From positions 1-11,066 of the forward strand of contig JAJFLL010000038.1 of assembly GCA_021772695.1 (NCBI GenBank): a stretch of DNA of 11,066 bases, given 5' to 3'. The stretch comes from Deltaproteobacteria bacterium (lineage in GTDB: Bacteria > UBA10199 > DSSB01). This document shows, piece by piece, positions 1-5,578 of this stretch; the first letter of the stretch is position 1; each line of letters opens with the position of its first letter. Below the pieces are notes generated by a model. The model worked only from the letters and a program-made list of their open reading frames with translations. It was not told where the DNA came from and searched no databases. Both the position numbers and the translations under genes were made by a program.

Positions 1-1
1 C

Positions 2-829
2 TTGGTTTCTGCCTTAGACTTAACGGGTTATTTTTGGTGTGATGTGGATACCCCTGAGGCCAAAAAACATGCCGAAGCTGAACTCTACCAGCAATTGAGA
101 AAACCAACCGATGGTATTATTTCCAAACATTTGAATCGGCGTATTTCACTTTTTTTTACACGTATCTTCATGAGGCTTGGGTTTTCGGTGAACGGTGTGT
201 GGGCCTTTGGCGCCTTAATCGGTATCCTTTCGGGATTCTTCATGGCCATGGGAACCTTACCGTATTTGATTGCAGGTGGCTTATGTCTGCAAATGGCCTC
301 TATTTTAGATGGCTGTGATGGTGAAATGGCTCGCCTGACTTATTCCGAATCCAAGTCCGGAGAATGGCTTGATACCTTGGGCGATAATTTGACCTACCTT
401 TCCTTTATGGTTGGAGTCGTCGTGGGCCTATACCGCCAACAACCCTCCCACTTGGTCCTCTATGAATCGGCACTATTCTTCTTTGGGTTAAGTTTGACCT
501 GGTTTTTCATGTTTTATTACCTCAATCGTTACACGAATTCGGGGTCCTTAGTTTCTGTAAAGTGGGAAGAATCCGACAACGAGGTTGCGCCGAGTAACCA
601 AAAGAAATCTTGGGTCGCCCGTTTGGCCCCATTAATGCGTAGCGACCTGTTTTCCTTCATTTTTATGTGGCTGGCTATGGCCGATCAATTACATTTGATC
701 TTGTGGCTGGGCATCATCGGTACTAACAGTACCTGGATGGTTGTCTTGAAAAATAAAAAGGAACGCATTGCCGATCCGCTCACTAAAGTAGAAAAAAAGA
801 AGGCTTTGTGGCCTTTGCCACCTTCCTAA
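2..829 (+). CDS. CDP-alcohol phosphatidyltransferase domain, 5'-truncated; probably the C-terminal half of a nucleotidyltransferase fusion
   Basis: Integral-membrane enzyme that moves a phosphoalcohol from a CDP-alcohol to an acceptor hydroxyl. The family signature DxxDGxxARx8GxxxDxxxD is complete: D103, D106, G107, A110, R111, G120, D124 and D128, counted from the first in-frame codon of the window. Hydrophobic stretches lie around residues 65-102, 130-172 and 213-247. Residues 9-19 (GYFWCDVDTPE) look like the closing piece of a sugar-nucleotidyltransferase domain, and KPTDG (34-38) then leads into the transferase. This is the layout of bifunctional inositol-phosphate cytidylyltransferase/DIPP-synthase-type proteins. 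The gene therefore almost certainly begins upstream of the window, and the in-frame TTG at its edge is not the true start. The substrate cannot be told from the sequence; inositol phosphate is one option. A radical SAM gene follows 12 bp after the stop and is probably co-transcribed. Confidence 0.85.
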   Translation: MVSALDLTGYFWCDVDTPEAKKHAEAELYQQLRKPTDGIISKHLNRRISLFFTRIFMRLGFSVNGVWAFGALIGILSGFFMAMGTLPYLIAGGLCLQMASILDGCDGEMARLTYSESKSGEWLDTLGDNLTYLSFMVGVVVGLYRQQPSHLVLYESALFFFGLSLTWFFMFYYLNRYTNSGSLVSVKWEESDNEVAPSNQKKSWVARLAPLMRSDLFSFIFMWLAMADQLHLILWLGIIGTNSTWMVVLKNKKERIADPLTKVEKKKALWPLPPS

Positions 830-841
830 TTCGGTAGACTC

Positions 842-1759
842 ATGAAAATTTCCTTCCTTAACCGAGTGCGATTCAGCCCGTGGTTTACCCAATTGGTAAT
901 CTTGCGTCGCTGCAACTTAAGTTGCGGTTATTGTAATGAATTTGACAATACCTCCGCTCCCATTCCCTTAGAAACCCTCAAGGCTCGATTAAAAAAAATA
1001 AAGGATCTGGGAGCATTCTCTATCAATTTGACCGGTGGTGAACCCACCATGCATCCAGACCTCCCCGAACTCGTTCGCTATTGCCGACAGGAGTTACAAT
1101 TTTTACGAACTTCAATGATATCCAATGGGTTTTATATGAAGCCCGAATTGATCCAGGCACTCAATGAAGCTGGATTACAAGATATTCAAATTTCTATCGA
1201 TGGAGTGAAGCCCAATCGCACCACGGTAAAGGTATTAGATAGTTTGCGGGAACGACTCACCGATCTAAAAAATCACGCCAAGTTCAAGGTGGTGGTTTCC
1301 GGGGTGGTGGGTTCTTGTCCGCCGGCTGAATCCTTTGAAGTGATTCGCTTTGCCAAAGATCTGGGATTCAAACCAAGGGTTCTCTTGATCCATGATCACG
1401 ATGGTCAGATCCAACTCAATGAAGAACAATTAAAGGCCTTTCAGACCATTAAGGAGCAGATCCCCAAGAGTTTTCCTGAATTTACGGATTACCGCGACCA
1501 AATGATTCGCGAAGGGACGGCCCCCTTTAAATGCCGGGCCGGATCCCGTTATCTCTATATCGATGAATTCGGGAAGGTGAGTTGGTGTTCCCAGACCAGA
1601 CAAGTCTTTAGCAAAGACCTTATGGAATATGATTATTCTGATTTACGTCGGGAATTCTATAGTTATAAAAGCTGTCAGGATCGCTGCACCTTGGGCTGTG
1701 TTCGGGCCTCCAGTTCCGTCGATGGGTGGCGTCGCCAAGAGCAACCCGTCGCCCACTGA
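842..1759 (+). CDS. radical SAM protein with SPASM/twitch-like C-terminal cysteine cluster
   Basis: A 305-aa protein. The radical SAM iron-sulfur motif CxxxCxxC is C24-C28-C31 (CNLSCGYC), followed by the SAM-binding GGEP motif at 65-68. The C-terminal part carries C231-x12-G244-x4-C249, which fits the first SPASM motif (Cx9-15Gx4C), and then C278-x3-C282-x3-C286. These could hold an auxiliary Fe-S cluster, as in SPASM or twitch enzymes that modify peptides, sugars or lipid precursors. The substrate is unknown. The ATG at 842 is a good fit because the radical SAM core begins only about 15 residues later. The Shine-Dalgarno match is poor, which would suit translation coupled to the gene that ends 12 bp upstream. 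Sharing a transcript with a CDP-alcohol phosphatidyltransferase suggests, but does not prove, a role in a polar lipid head group or related phosphodiester compound. Confidence 0.85.
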   Translation: MKISFLNRVRFSPWFTQLVILRRCNLSCGYCNEFDNTSAPIPLETLKARLKKIKDLGAFSINLTGGEPTMHPDLPELVRYCRQELQFLRTSMISNGFYMKPELIQALNEAGLQDIQISIDGVKPNRTTVKVLDSLRERLTDLKNHAKFKVVVSGVVGSCPPAESFEVIRFAKDLGFKPRVLLIHDHDGQIQLNEEQLKAFQTIKEQIPKSFPEFTDYRDQMIREGTAPFKCRAGSRYLYIDEFGKVSWCSQTRQVFSKDLMEYDYSDLRREFYSYKSCQDRCTLGCVRASSSVDGWRRQEQPVAH

Positions 1760-1789
1760 GGCCATTCCCTCACCCGGGCAAAAATTATC

Positions 1790-1818
1790 TTGAAAATCAC
1801 CGTTCGATCACCCATAAC
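1790..1818 (+). promoter_or_regulatory. probable promoter of tRNA-Leu
   Basis: TTGAAA (1790-1795) and CATAAC (1813-1818) are separated by 17 bases. They match 5 of 6 and 4 of 6 positions of the sigma-70 -35 and -10 consensus. Transcription would start about 5-6 bases before the mature tRNA 5' end at 1831. Both spacings are ideal. Confidence 0.5.
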
Positions 1819-1830
1819 CCCAGCCGAATC

Positions 1831-1917
1831 GCCGGTGTGGCGGAATTGGTAGACGCGCACGACTCAAAATCGTGTAGGCTTACGTCTGTGTCGGTTCGAC
1901 TCCGACCACCGGCACCA
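1831..1917 (+). tRNA. tRNA-Leu (anticodon CAA), CCA end encoded
   Basis: An 87-nt class II tRNA that folds fully. The acceptor stem GCCGGTG (1831-1837) pairs with CACCGGC (1907-1913), followed by discriminator A1914 and an encoded CCA (1915-1917). The anticodon stem CACGA/TCGTG encloses the loop CTCAAAA, giving anticodon CAA (1865-1867), which reads UUG. A 15-nt variable arm (1875-1889), as expected for leucine, precedes the T arm GTCGG-TTCGACT-CCGAC. It stands alone with its own promoter, between a radical SAM gene and a large inverted repeat. Confidence 0.97.
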
Positions 1918-1928
1918 CTCCTTATTTG

Positions 1929-2050
1929 TTAATTTTTTTAATTGAAAACGACCGGGTCCTGTCCGGTCTGCACCCCCACCGTCCTCGTAAACTGCGGGCG
2001 GCGGGGGCCCCCCGCCCGGCCACCCGTTCGATTTCAATTAAAAAAATTAA
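1929..2050. repeat. 122-bp inverted-repeat element with AT-rich arms and GC-rich core
   Basis: The arms 1929-1957 and 2022-2050 are inverted copies pairing at 27 of 29 positions. The outer 19 bases (ttaatttttttaattgaaa) match perfectly, and the only mismatches are 1948/2031 and 1952/2027. The part inside the perfect arms (1949-2030) is 64 of 82 G+C, far above its surroundings. The core contains two local hairpins: 1950-1955 with 1963-1968 (GACCGG/CCGGTC), and 2000-2006 with 2010-2016 (GGCGGGG/CCCCGCC). The first competes with the inner arm. The element lies between tRNA-Leu and the convergent lipoprotein gene. It could be a miniature mobile element, a bidirectional terminator or a structured RNA. 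I see no target-site duplication at its edges and no ORF inside. Confidence 0.8.
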
Positions 2051-2097
2051 ACTTTTGGACAGGTGTCGTTAGTTCTACGTGTAAGAAGTTTAACTAA

Positions 2098-3015
2098 TTA
2101 CATCTCTTTGACGGTGCCGGGTTCGCGGTGCTTGGCTTGGAACTCGGGGCTTTGTACTTCGACGATACGGTACTCGACGAGGCCTTTGAGAATGCCTAGA
2201 GGTGAGAGTAGGATTTGTAGTTGCGAGGCCTTTGGGGCCAGGGTGAGTTCTAGAATGATGGGGTTTTGGGCGTTGTTTAAAATTTTATAGGTGGCCATGT
2301 CATTGGTGGCCGCTAAGACTTCTACTTCCTGGTTTTTTCCGTCTACCTTGAGAAGATATTTTTCGACCCCGTCAAGCTCAACGGCTTGGCCCTTGGAATC
2401 TCCTTGGTTTGCCTCAGTCGCCATGGCCTGTAAGCGATTCAGGCCATTTTCGATAGCACCGATGCCCTCAGCGGGGCCTAATAGGGCATTTCCTAGTAGG
2501 CCTGGATTCCATTGGGTGGTCTTATTTTTCCTCAATTCTTCAAAGGCGGCGTCGGAGAACCAAATACCCGACGAGTCCGACAAAAACAGGTCACCGGAAG
2601 GCCAAAATAGGGGCAGGGTCATGCGACGAGCTTGGGTTTGGTTGGGTAGAGACATCTTTCCGTTTTGTACTCCATCTAGGTCATAGACCTGGGCCTGGGG
2701 TGGGGCAGACGAAGGGTCATTTGCTAAGGAAGGGTTCTCGGGCGAATTGATCCAGCTAAAGACAAGCCCTTCGGCACCACTGGGCTCTTCAAGGGTCAAC
2801 ATACGAATGCCTGGTTGGCCCCAGATTTCTTGCGCCGGGTTCAGTTGTCGGTGGGCCACTAGAATTTTCATCCCTCGCTTTAACTTTAGACCCAAAGTTG
2901 CCGGATCTTTGGTGCTGTTGACGCCTGCGCCCAAACTTGAGGAATTTTGACAACCGATTCCAAGGCATAGAAAACTAAGGATAAGAAAATATTGAAGGTG
3001 AATACTTAACTTCAT
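2098..3015 (-). CDS. predicted lipoprotein of unknown function
   Basis: A 305-aa protein that I do not recognise. The N-terminus reads as a lipoprotein signal: K2, a hydrophobic stretch at 9-20, and a lipobox-like LGIGC ending at C22. The -3 residue is Gly rather than the usual Leu, so lipidation is likely but not certain. A polar, Ser/Asn-rich linker (23-40) follows, then a mostly beta-looking body. A Trp/Ser-rich stretch sits at 138-156, and a strand-rich tail with ATYKILNNAQNPIILELTL lies near 241-259. The ATG at 3015 is preferred over an in-frame start 32 codons upstream because it overlaps the stop of the preceding gene as ATGA, and only this start puts the signal peptide first. No clear Shine-Dalgarno precedes it, so translational coupling is likely. 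It probably works at the cell envelope together with the membrane protein encoded just before it. Confidence 0.8.
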   Translation of the reverse strand: MKLSIHLQYFLILSFLCLGIGCQNSSSLGAGVNSTKDPATLGLKLKRGMKILVAHRQLNPAQEIWGQPGIRMLTLEEPSGAEGLVFSWINSPENPSLANDPSSAPPQAQVYDLDGVQNGKMSLPNQTQARRMTLPLFWPSGDLFLSDSSGIWFSDAAFEELRKNKTTQWNPGLLGNALLGPAEGIGAIENGLNRLQAMATEANQGDSKGQAVELDGVEKYLLKVDGKNQEVEVLAATNDMATYKILNNAQNPIILELTLAPKASQLQILLSPLGILKGLVEYRIVEVQSPEFQAKHREPGTVKEM

Positions 3016-3353
3016 GATTTGGATCGCTTTCTGATTTGCATCCCAATGTCGAGGGCCGCCAGGGCCCAAACGAATAATAGAGCACCTAAGAAGGTCAAAA
3101 GGATCGGCCATTCCAATTGAAGGGTTTGTGCCATAAGCTGCCAGGGGTTGCCCCGAGGAGGCCTAGGCACTCCCCTTACATTGGCCACAGCAAATAAAAC
3201 GACGATAAATCGAGCCAGGGCTCCTATGGCCAATAGGAAGGCCAGTCCCGCAAAAATCGCACCTCTGACCTTTTGCTTTAGATAGAAATGTCCCATGCCC
3301 GGGAAAAGGGTCAGTGTCAAGGTAAGGGGAATCCAATTGGTATCTCGAGCCAT
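3012..3353 (-). CDS. small integral membrane protein, unknown function
   Basis: A 113-aa hydrophobic protein with about three membrane segments, roughly residues 8-24, 32-59 and 83-104, ending in a basic tail (RKRSKS). The stretch LFPGMGHFYLKQKVRGAIF (16-34) has the PGxGxxY...RG pattern seen in TM2-like small membrane proteins, but this is a resemblance rather than a family assignment. The ATG at 3353 was chosen over an in-frame TTG at 3380 because TTG is rare and the extra nine residues add nothing recognisable. Neither start has a strong ribosome-binding site. Its stop overlaps the start of the lipoprotein gene by four bases (ATGA), which ties the two products together. It lies 90 bp downstream of mazG on the same strand, and no terminator is visible between them. 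Confidence 0.7.
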   Translation of the reverse strand: MARDTNWIPLTLTLTLFPGMGHFYLKQKVRGAIFAGLAFLLAIGALARFIVVLFAVANVRGVPRPPRGNPWQLMAQTLQLEWPILLTFLGALLFVWALAALDIGMQIRKRSKS

Positions 3354-3443
3354 GGCTTTAAGTGAATAAAAATTAAGCAAAGTGATGACGGAGTAGAATT
3401 GTCGCTACTTAAATAAAGTTTACGTGCCATTTACAAACAAGTT

Positions 3444-4256
3444 TTAAACAGATTCTGTGAATGACTTGGCCTCTTCCCAAAGGGAGTCCCATTGGGCCGC
3501 ACTCACCTCATGAAGTTTTATCCCGGCGGCCAGGAGTTTTTTCTCCATGAAGGCAAGGCGTTGTTCAAATTTTTCTGTGCTGATTCTTAATGCCTCTTCA
3601 GGGTTCACTTTAAGTCTTCTGGCTACCTGAGCCAAGGTAAAGAAAAGATCGCCCCATTCCTCTTCAATGGCCTGTTGGTTTTCACCAACCATGGCGTCGC
3701 GAATTTCTTCAATCTCTTCTTCGGCCTTTTTCCAGATATCCTCTACTTGAGGCCAATCAAACCCTACCCGAGAAGCCTTACCACCAATGCGGAAGGCACG
3801 GAATAAGGCGGGAAGTTCTTTGGGCACTCCTGAAAACAATCCCTCTTGTCCCTGTTTTTCTTGGGCCTTGATATGTTCCCACCGCGAAATAGCTTCTTCG
3901 GCTTGTTCGATCTTTTCCCCACCAAAGACATGGGGGTGACGACGTGTCAGTTTTTCCACCAGGTTGTGGATAATGGTTTCCATGTTAAATTCGCCGGCCT
4001 CACTAGCGATCTGAGAGTGGAAAACCACTTGAAGCAAAAGGTCGCCCAGTTCTTCTCGCAGATGACGGGCATCTTTTGAGTCGATGGCCCCCAATACCTC
4101 ATAGGTTTCTTCTAGTAGGCAGGCCTTAAGGCTCTCATGGGTCTGCTTTTTGTCCCAGGGACAGCCTTGGGGAGATCGCAATTGGGCCATCACCTCTAGG
4201 AGCCGGTTAAAGGCCTGAATGGCGGGAGAAAAATTAGCATCTGGGTCGTTGGTCAT
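3444..4256 (-). CDS. mazG: nucleoside triphosphate pyrophosphohydrolase MazG
   Basis: Hydrolyses NTPs and dNTPs to the monophosphate and pyrophosphate in the cytoplasm, cleaning the nucleotide pool. At 270 aa it is close to the E. coli protein (263 aa), and it shows two MazG repeats. The first contains GCPWDKKQTHESL (31-43), the metal-binding acidic set E49/E50/E53 and E68/E69/D72, and the signature RRHPHVFGGE (105-114). The second contains E183/E184 and EEEWGD (198-203). Homology begins near residue 10, so the ATG at 4256 is used. An in-frame TTG at 4295 would add 13 residues without any family match. An AGGA sits almost directly against the ATG, which is closer than usual, so the exact start is uncertain. 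It is first in a minus-strand group with a small membrane protein and a lipoprotein, and is transcribed divergently from tRNA-Thr. Confidence 0.95.
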   Translation of the reverse strand: MTNDPDANFSPAIQAFNRLLEVMAQLRSPQGCPWDKKQTHESLKACLLEETYEVLGAIDSKDARHLREELGDLLLQVVFHSQIASEAGEFNMETIIHNLVEKLTRRHPHVFGGEKIEQAEEAISRWEHIKAQEKQGQEGLFSGVPKELPALFRAFRIGGKASRVGFDWPQVEDIWKKAEEEIEEIRDAMVGENQQAIEEEWGDLFFTLAQVARRLKVNPEEALRISTEKFEQRLAFMEKKLLAAGIKLHEVSAAQWDSLWEEAKSFTESV

Positions 4257-4381
4257 TCCTAATAGGGGGCTAGGGGGAAATTTGAGCCAAGTCAAAGGGA
4301 ATGTCAGGAGGAAATTTATGGAATGGGTTTCTGAGAAGAACTTGATAACAAAAAGAATAATAGGGTAGGGGGAGGCCCGGT

Positions 4382-4454
4382 GCCGAGATAGCTCAGTTGG
4401 TAGAGCAACTCATTCGTAATGAGTAGGTCGGCTGTTCAAGTCCGCTTCTCGGCT
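4382..4454 (+). tRNA. tRNA-Thr (anticodon CGU), CCA not encoded
   Basis: A 73-nt class I tRNA. The acceptor GCCGAGA (4382-4388) pairs with TCTCGGC (4447-4453). The D stem is GCTC/GAGC, and the anticodon stem ACTCA/TGAGT encloses TTCGTAA, giving anticodon CGT (4415-4417), which reads ACG. G1-C72 and C2-G71 agree with threonine identity. The discriminator is T4454 and the next bases are CAA, so CCA must be added enzymatically. The T stem (4430-4434/4442-4446) has one T-C mismatch at 4433/4443 and a G-U pair at its base. A -10-like AATAAT (4356-4361) lies upstream, but its -35 partner is weak. Confidence 0.93.
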
Positions 4455-4472
4455 CAATGAATTAGAGGCGTC

Positions 4473-4865
4473 ATGCGCATCTTGTGTCTATTTATTATGT
4501 TACTCCTGCCAGGGGTCCTTTATGCCGACGACATTCAGACTTCCCATGGGATTCGTTGGGCTTGTACGGGAGTAGGAGAATCAAAAGAAGACCCCCGTTG
4601 GGAGAAATTTCCCTTAAAACTCATGTTTGCGGCGCGAGGCAATGCCTACGTCTCTGCCGTCAAGGTGGAGATTCAAGACAAGTCGAAAAAACCTACCTTT
4701 TCTGCCGAATGCGATGCTCCATGGATTTTGGTGGATCTGGCGCCGGGTACTTATCAAGTCCACGCTACGGCCTTAGGCCGTTTCCGCCAGAGTACCCAGG
4801 TAACCCTCCGTGGCGGTCCTCAGGTGCTTCAAGTCATTCGTTTTCCTCAAATTACCGGGGAGTAA
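4473..4865 (+). CDS. small secreted protein, probable beta-sandwich, unknown function
   Basis: A 130-aa protein with a clear Sec signal peptide: R2, a hydrophobic core at 3-16 and a likely cut after LYA (A18), leaving a mature protein of about 112 aa. The mature part has two cysteines (C31 and C80) that could form a disulfide once exported. WILVDLAPGTYQVHATALG (84-102) followed by alternating hydrophobic residues resembles the small prealbumin-like or carboxypeptidase-regulatory-like beta domains found in envelope proteins. I regard this as a fold guess and not a function. The ATG at 4473 is preceded by AGAGG at 4463-4467. The gene begins only 18 nt after the end of tRNA-Thr and may be read from the tRNA promoter, with its mRNA 5' end made by tRNA processing. 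About 170 bp separate it from the pyr operon. Confidence 0.75.
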   Translation: MRILCLFIMLLLPGVLYADDIQTSHGIRWACTGVGESKEDPRWEKFPLKLMFAARGNAYVSAVKVEIQDKSKKPTFSAECDAPWILVDLAPGTYQVHATALGRFRQSTQVTLRGGPQVLQVIRFPQITGE

Positions 4866-4876
4866 AGGCGTGGTTT

Positions 4877-4947
4877 GGGAATTTTTGCCCTACCCTTGAC
4901 AAGGCTTAGGCTTTTAGTTAATAGCCTGGAAATTTTGCCCACCCTTG
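4877..4947 (+). repeat. imperfect direct repeat of about 21 bases upstream of pyrR
   Basis: Copy 1 is 4877-4898 and copy 2 is 4927-4947. Both read approximately ggaa-tttt-gccc-acccttg, differing by two substitutions and one inserted base, and they start 50 bases apart, roughly five helical turns. Copy 1 runs into the TTGACA of a possible -35 box. A regulator binding both copies is conceivable, but nothing in the sequence identifies one. Confidence 0.5.
4896..4924 (+). promoter_or_regulatory. possible distal promoter of the pyr operon
   Basis: A perfect -35 TTGACA (4896-4901) is followed after 17 bases by TAATAG (4919-4924), which matches the -10 consensus at only 3 of 6 positions. If used, it would give a leader of about 110 nt that contains a possible antiterminator strand (4952-4959) for the downstream hairpin. 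Confidence 0.3.
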
Positions 4948-4974
4948 GGGATGACAGGCGTGAAAATTAGGGAA

Positions 4975-4983
4975 TGGTATAAA
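4975..4983 (+). promoter_or_regulatory. possible proximal extended -10 promoter of the pyr operon
   Basis: TGGTATAAA fits the extended -10 pattern TGnTATAAT, with 5 of 6 in the hexamer. A 5/6 -35-like ATGACA (4951-4956) lies 21 bases away, too far to be ideal, but extended -10 promoters can do without a -35. Transcription would start near 4990, leaving a short leader occupied mainly by the terminator hairpin. Confidence 0.4.
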
Positions 4984-5004
4984 AATTTAACGAACCTCGT
5001 ATTG

Positions 5005-5035
5005 GCCTCTCAAAGTTTTTGGGGGGCTTTTTTTT
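5005..5035 (+). terminator. intrinsic terminator / attenuator abutting the pyrR start codon
   Basis: GCCTCTCAAA (5005-5014) pairs with TTTGGGGGGC (5018-5027) in a 10-bp stem containing two G-U pairs, with a GTT loop. Eight Ts follow (5028-5035). The pyrR ATG is at 5039, only three bases after the T-run, so any promoter for pyrR must lie upstream and read through this structure. The run of Gs in the 3' strand is also the only Shine-Dalgarno-like sequence before pyrR, so the hairpin could hide the ribosome-binding site as well. An upstream segment TGACAGGC (4952-4959) can pair with GCCTCTCA (5005-5012) at 7 of 8 positions as a candidate antiterminator. Confidence 0.75.
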
Positions 5036-5038
5036 AAG

Positions 5039-5578
5039 ATGAATGCGTCCAATAAAAATATTTTGCTCGAAGCCATAGAGCTCAAGGCCCTCTTTGATCG
5101 ATTGGCCAGTGAAATCAAAGAGCGTGAGGTATTGAGCGGTCCATTCCAATTGGTGGGCATTCATACCCGGGGTATTCCCATCGCCCAGCGTTTGGCCAAA
5201 CTCATGAATAGGGATCCGGATCAAATTGGCACCTTAGATATCAATCTATATCGTGATGATCTTTCTCAGGCCTCTGAGATGCCTGTGGTCAAGGAGACTG
5301 AGATACCCTTTTCTATCGATGGGTCTCGGGTCCTGTTGGTAGACGATGTGCTTTATACAGGACGTACCATTCGAGCCGCCCTTGATGCCTTAACCGACTT
5401 AGGAAGACCCAAATCTATTGCATTGTTGGTTTTGATCGATCGAGGTGAGCGCGAATTACCGATTCAATCTGATTTTTGTGGAAAAAAAGTATCCGTTCAG
5501 CCCCAAGAGAACGTGAAAGTTCGTCTGCAAGAGACCGACGGGGTAGATCGGATCGAGGTGATAGATAGGCAGGCATGA
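5039..5578 (+). CDS. pyrR: bifunctional pyr operon regulator / uracil phosphoribosyltransferase PyrR
   Basis: At 179 aa it has the usual PyrR length. In Firmicutes PyrR binds pyr leader RNA when UMP is high and promotes termination. It also has uracil phosphoribosyltransferase activity, making UMP from uracil and PRPP. The PRPP-binding motif is VLLVDDVLYTGRT (98-110). Other PyrR-type blocks are GIHTRGIPIAQRL (40-52), TLDINLYRDDL (65-75) and LIDRGERELPI (132-142). The only sensible start is ATG 5039, since homology begins within a few residues. There is no normal Shine-Dalgarno; a G-run 12 bases upstream is buried in the terminator stem. Being first in the operon directly behind an attenuator fits autoregulation. 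I do not see the Bacillus-type PyrR binding-loop sequence in the leader, so the exact mechanism is open. Confidence 0.95.
   Translation: MNASNKNILLEAIELKALFDRLASEIKEREVLSGPFQLVGIHTRGIPIAQRLAKLMNRDPDQIGTLDINLYRDDLSQASEMPVVKETEIPFSIDGSRVLLVDDVLYTGRTIRAALDALTDLGRPKSIALLVLIDRGERELPIQSDFCGKKVSVQPQENVKVRLQETDGVDRIEVIDRQA

Noticed and set aside
1726..1932. A 68-codon plus-strand frame running across tRNA-Leu
   Set aside because: It translates the tRNA gene itself and the tail of the radical SAM gene, so it is not a protein gene.
1929..2050. Integron attC-like site
   Set aside because: An attC has AAC at its left end and GTT at its right end. Here the orientation is reversed (GTTAA left, TTAAAC right), and no integrase or cassette ORF is present.
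3016..3111. N-terminal extension of the lipoprotein to an upstream in-frame start
   Set aside because: It would overlap the membrane-protein gene by about 100 bases and bury the signal peptide. The ATGA overlap start at 3015 explains the layout better.
4901..4927. Terminator after the secreted-protein gene (aggct/agcct hairpin)
   Set aside because: The stem is only about five pairs with a long AT loop and no following T-run.
4902..5038. Bacillus-type PyrR binding loop in the pyr leader
   Set aside because: No GAGG-containing loop resembling the known anti-antiterminator consensus is present on the plus strand of this stretch.
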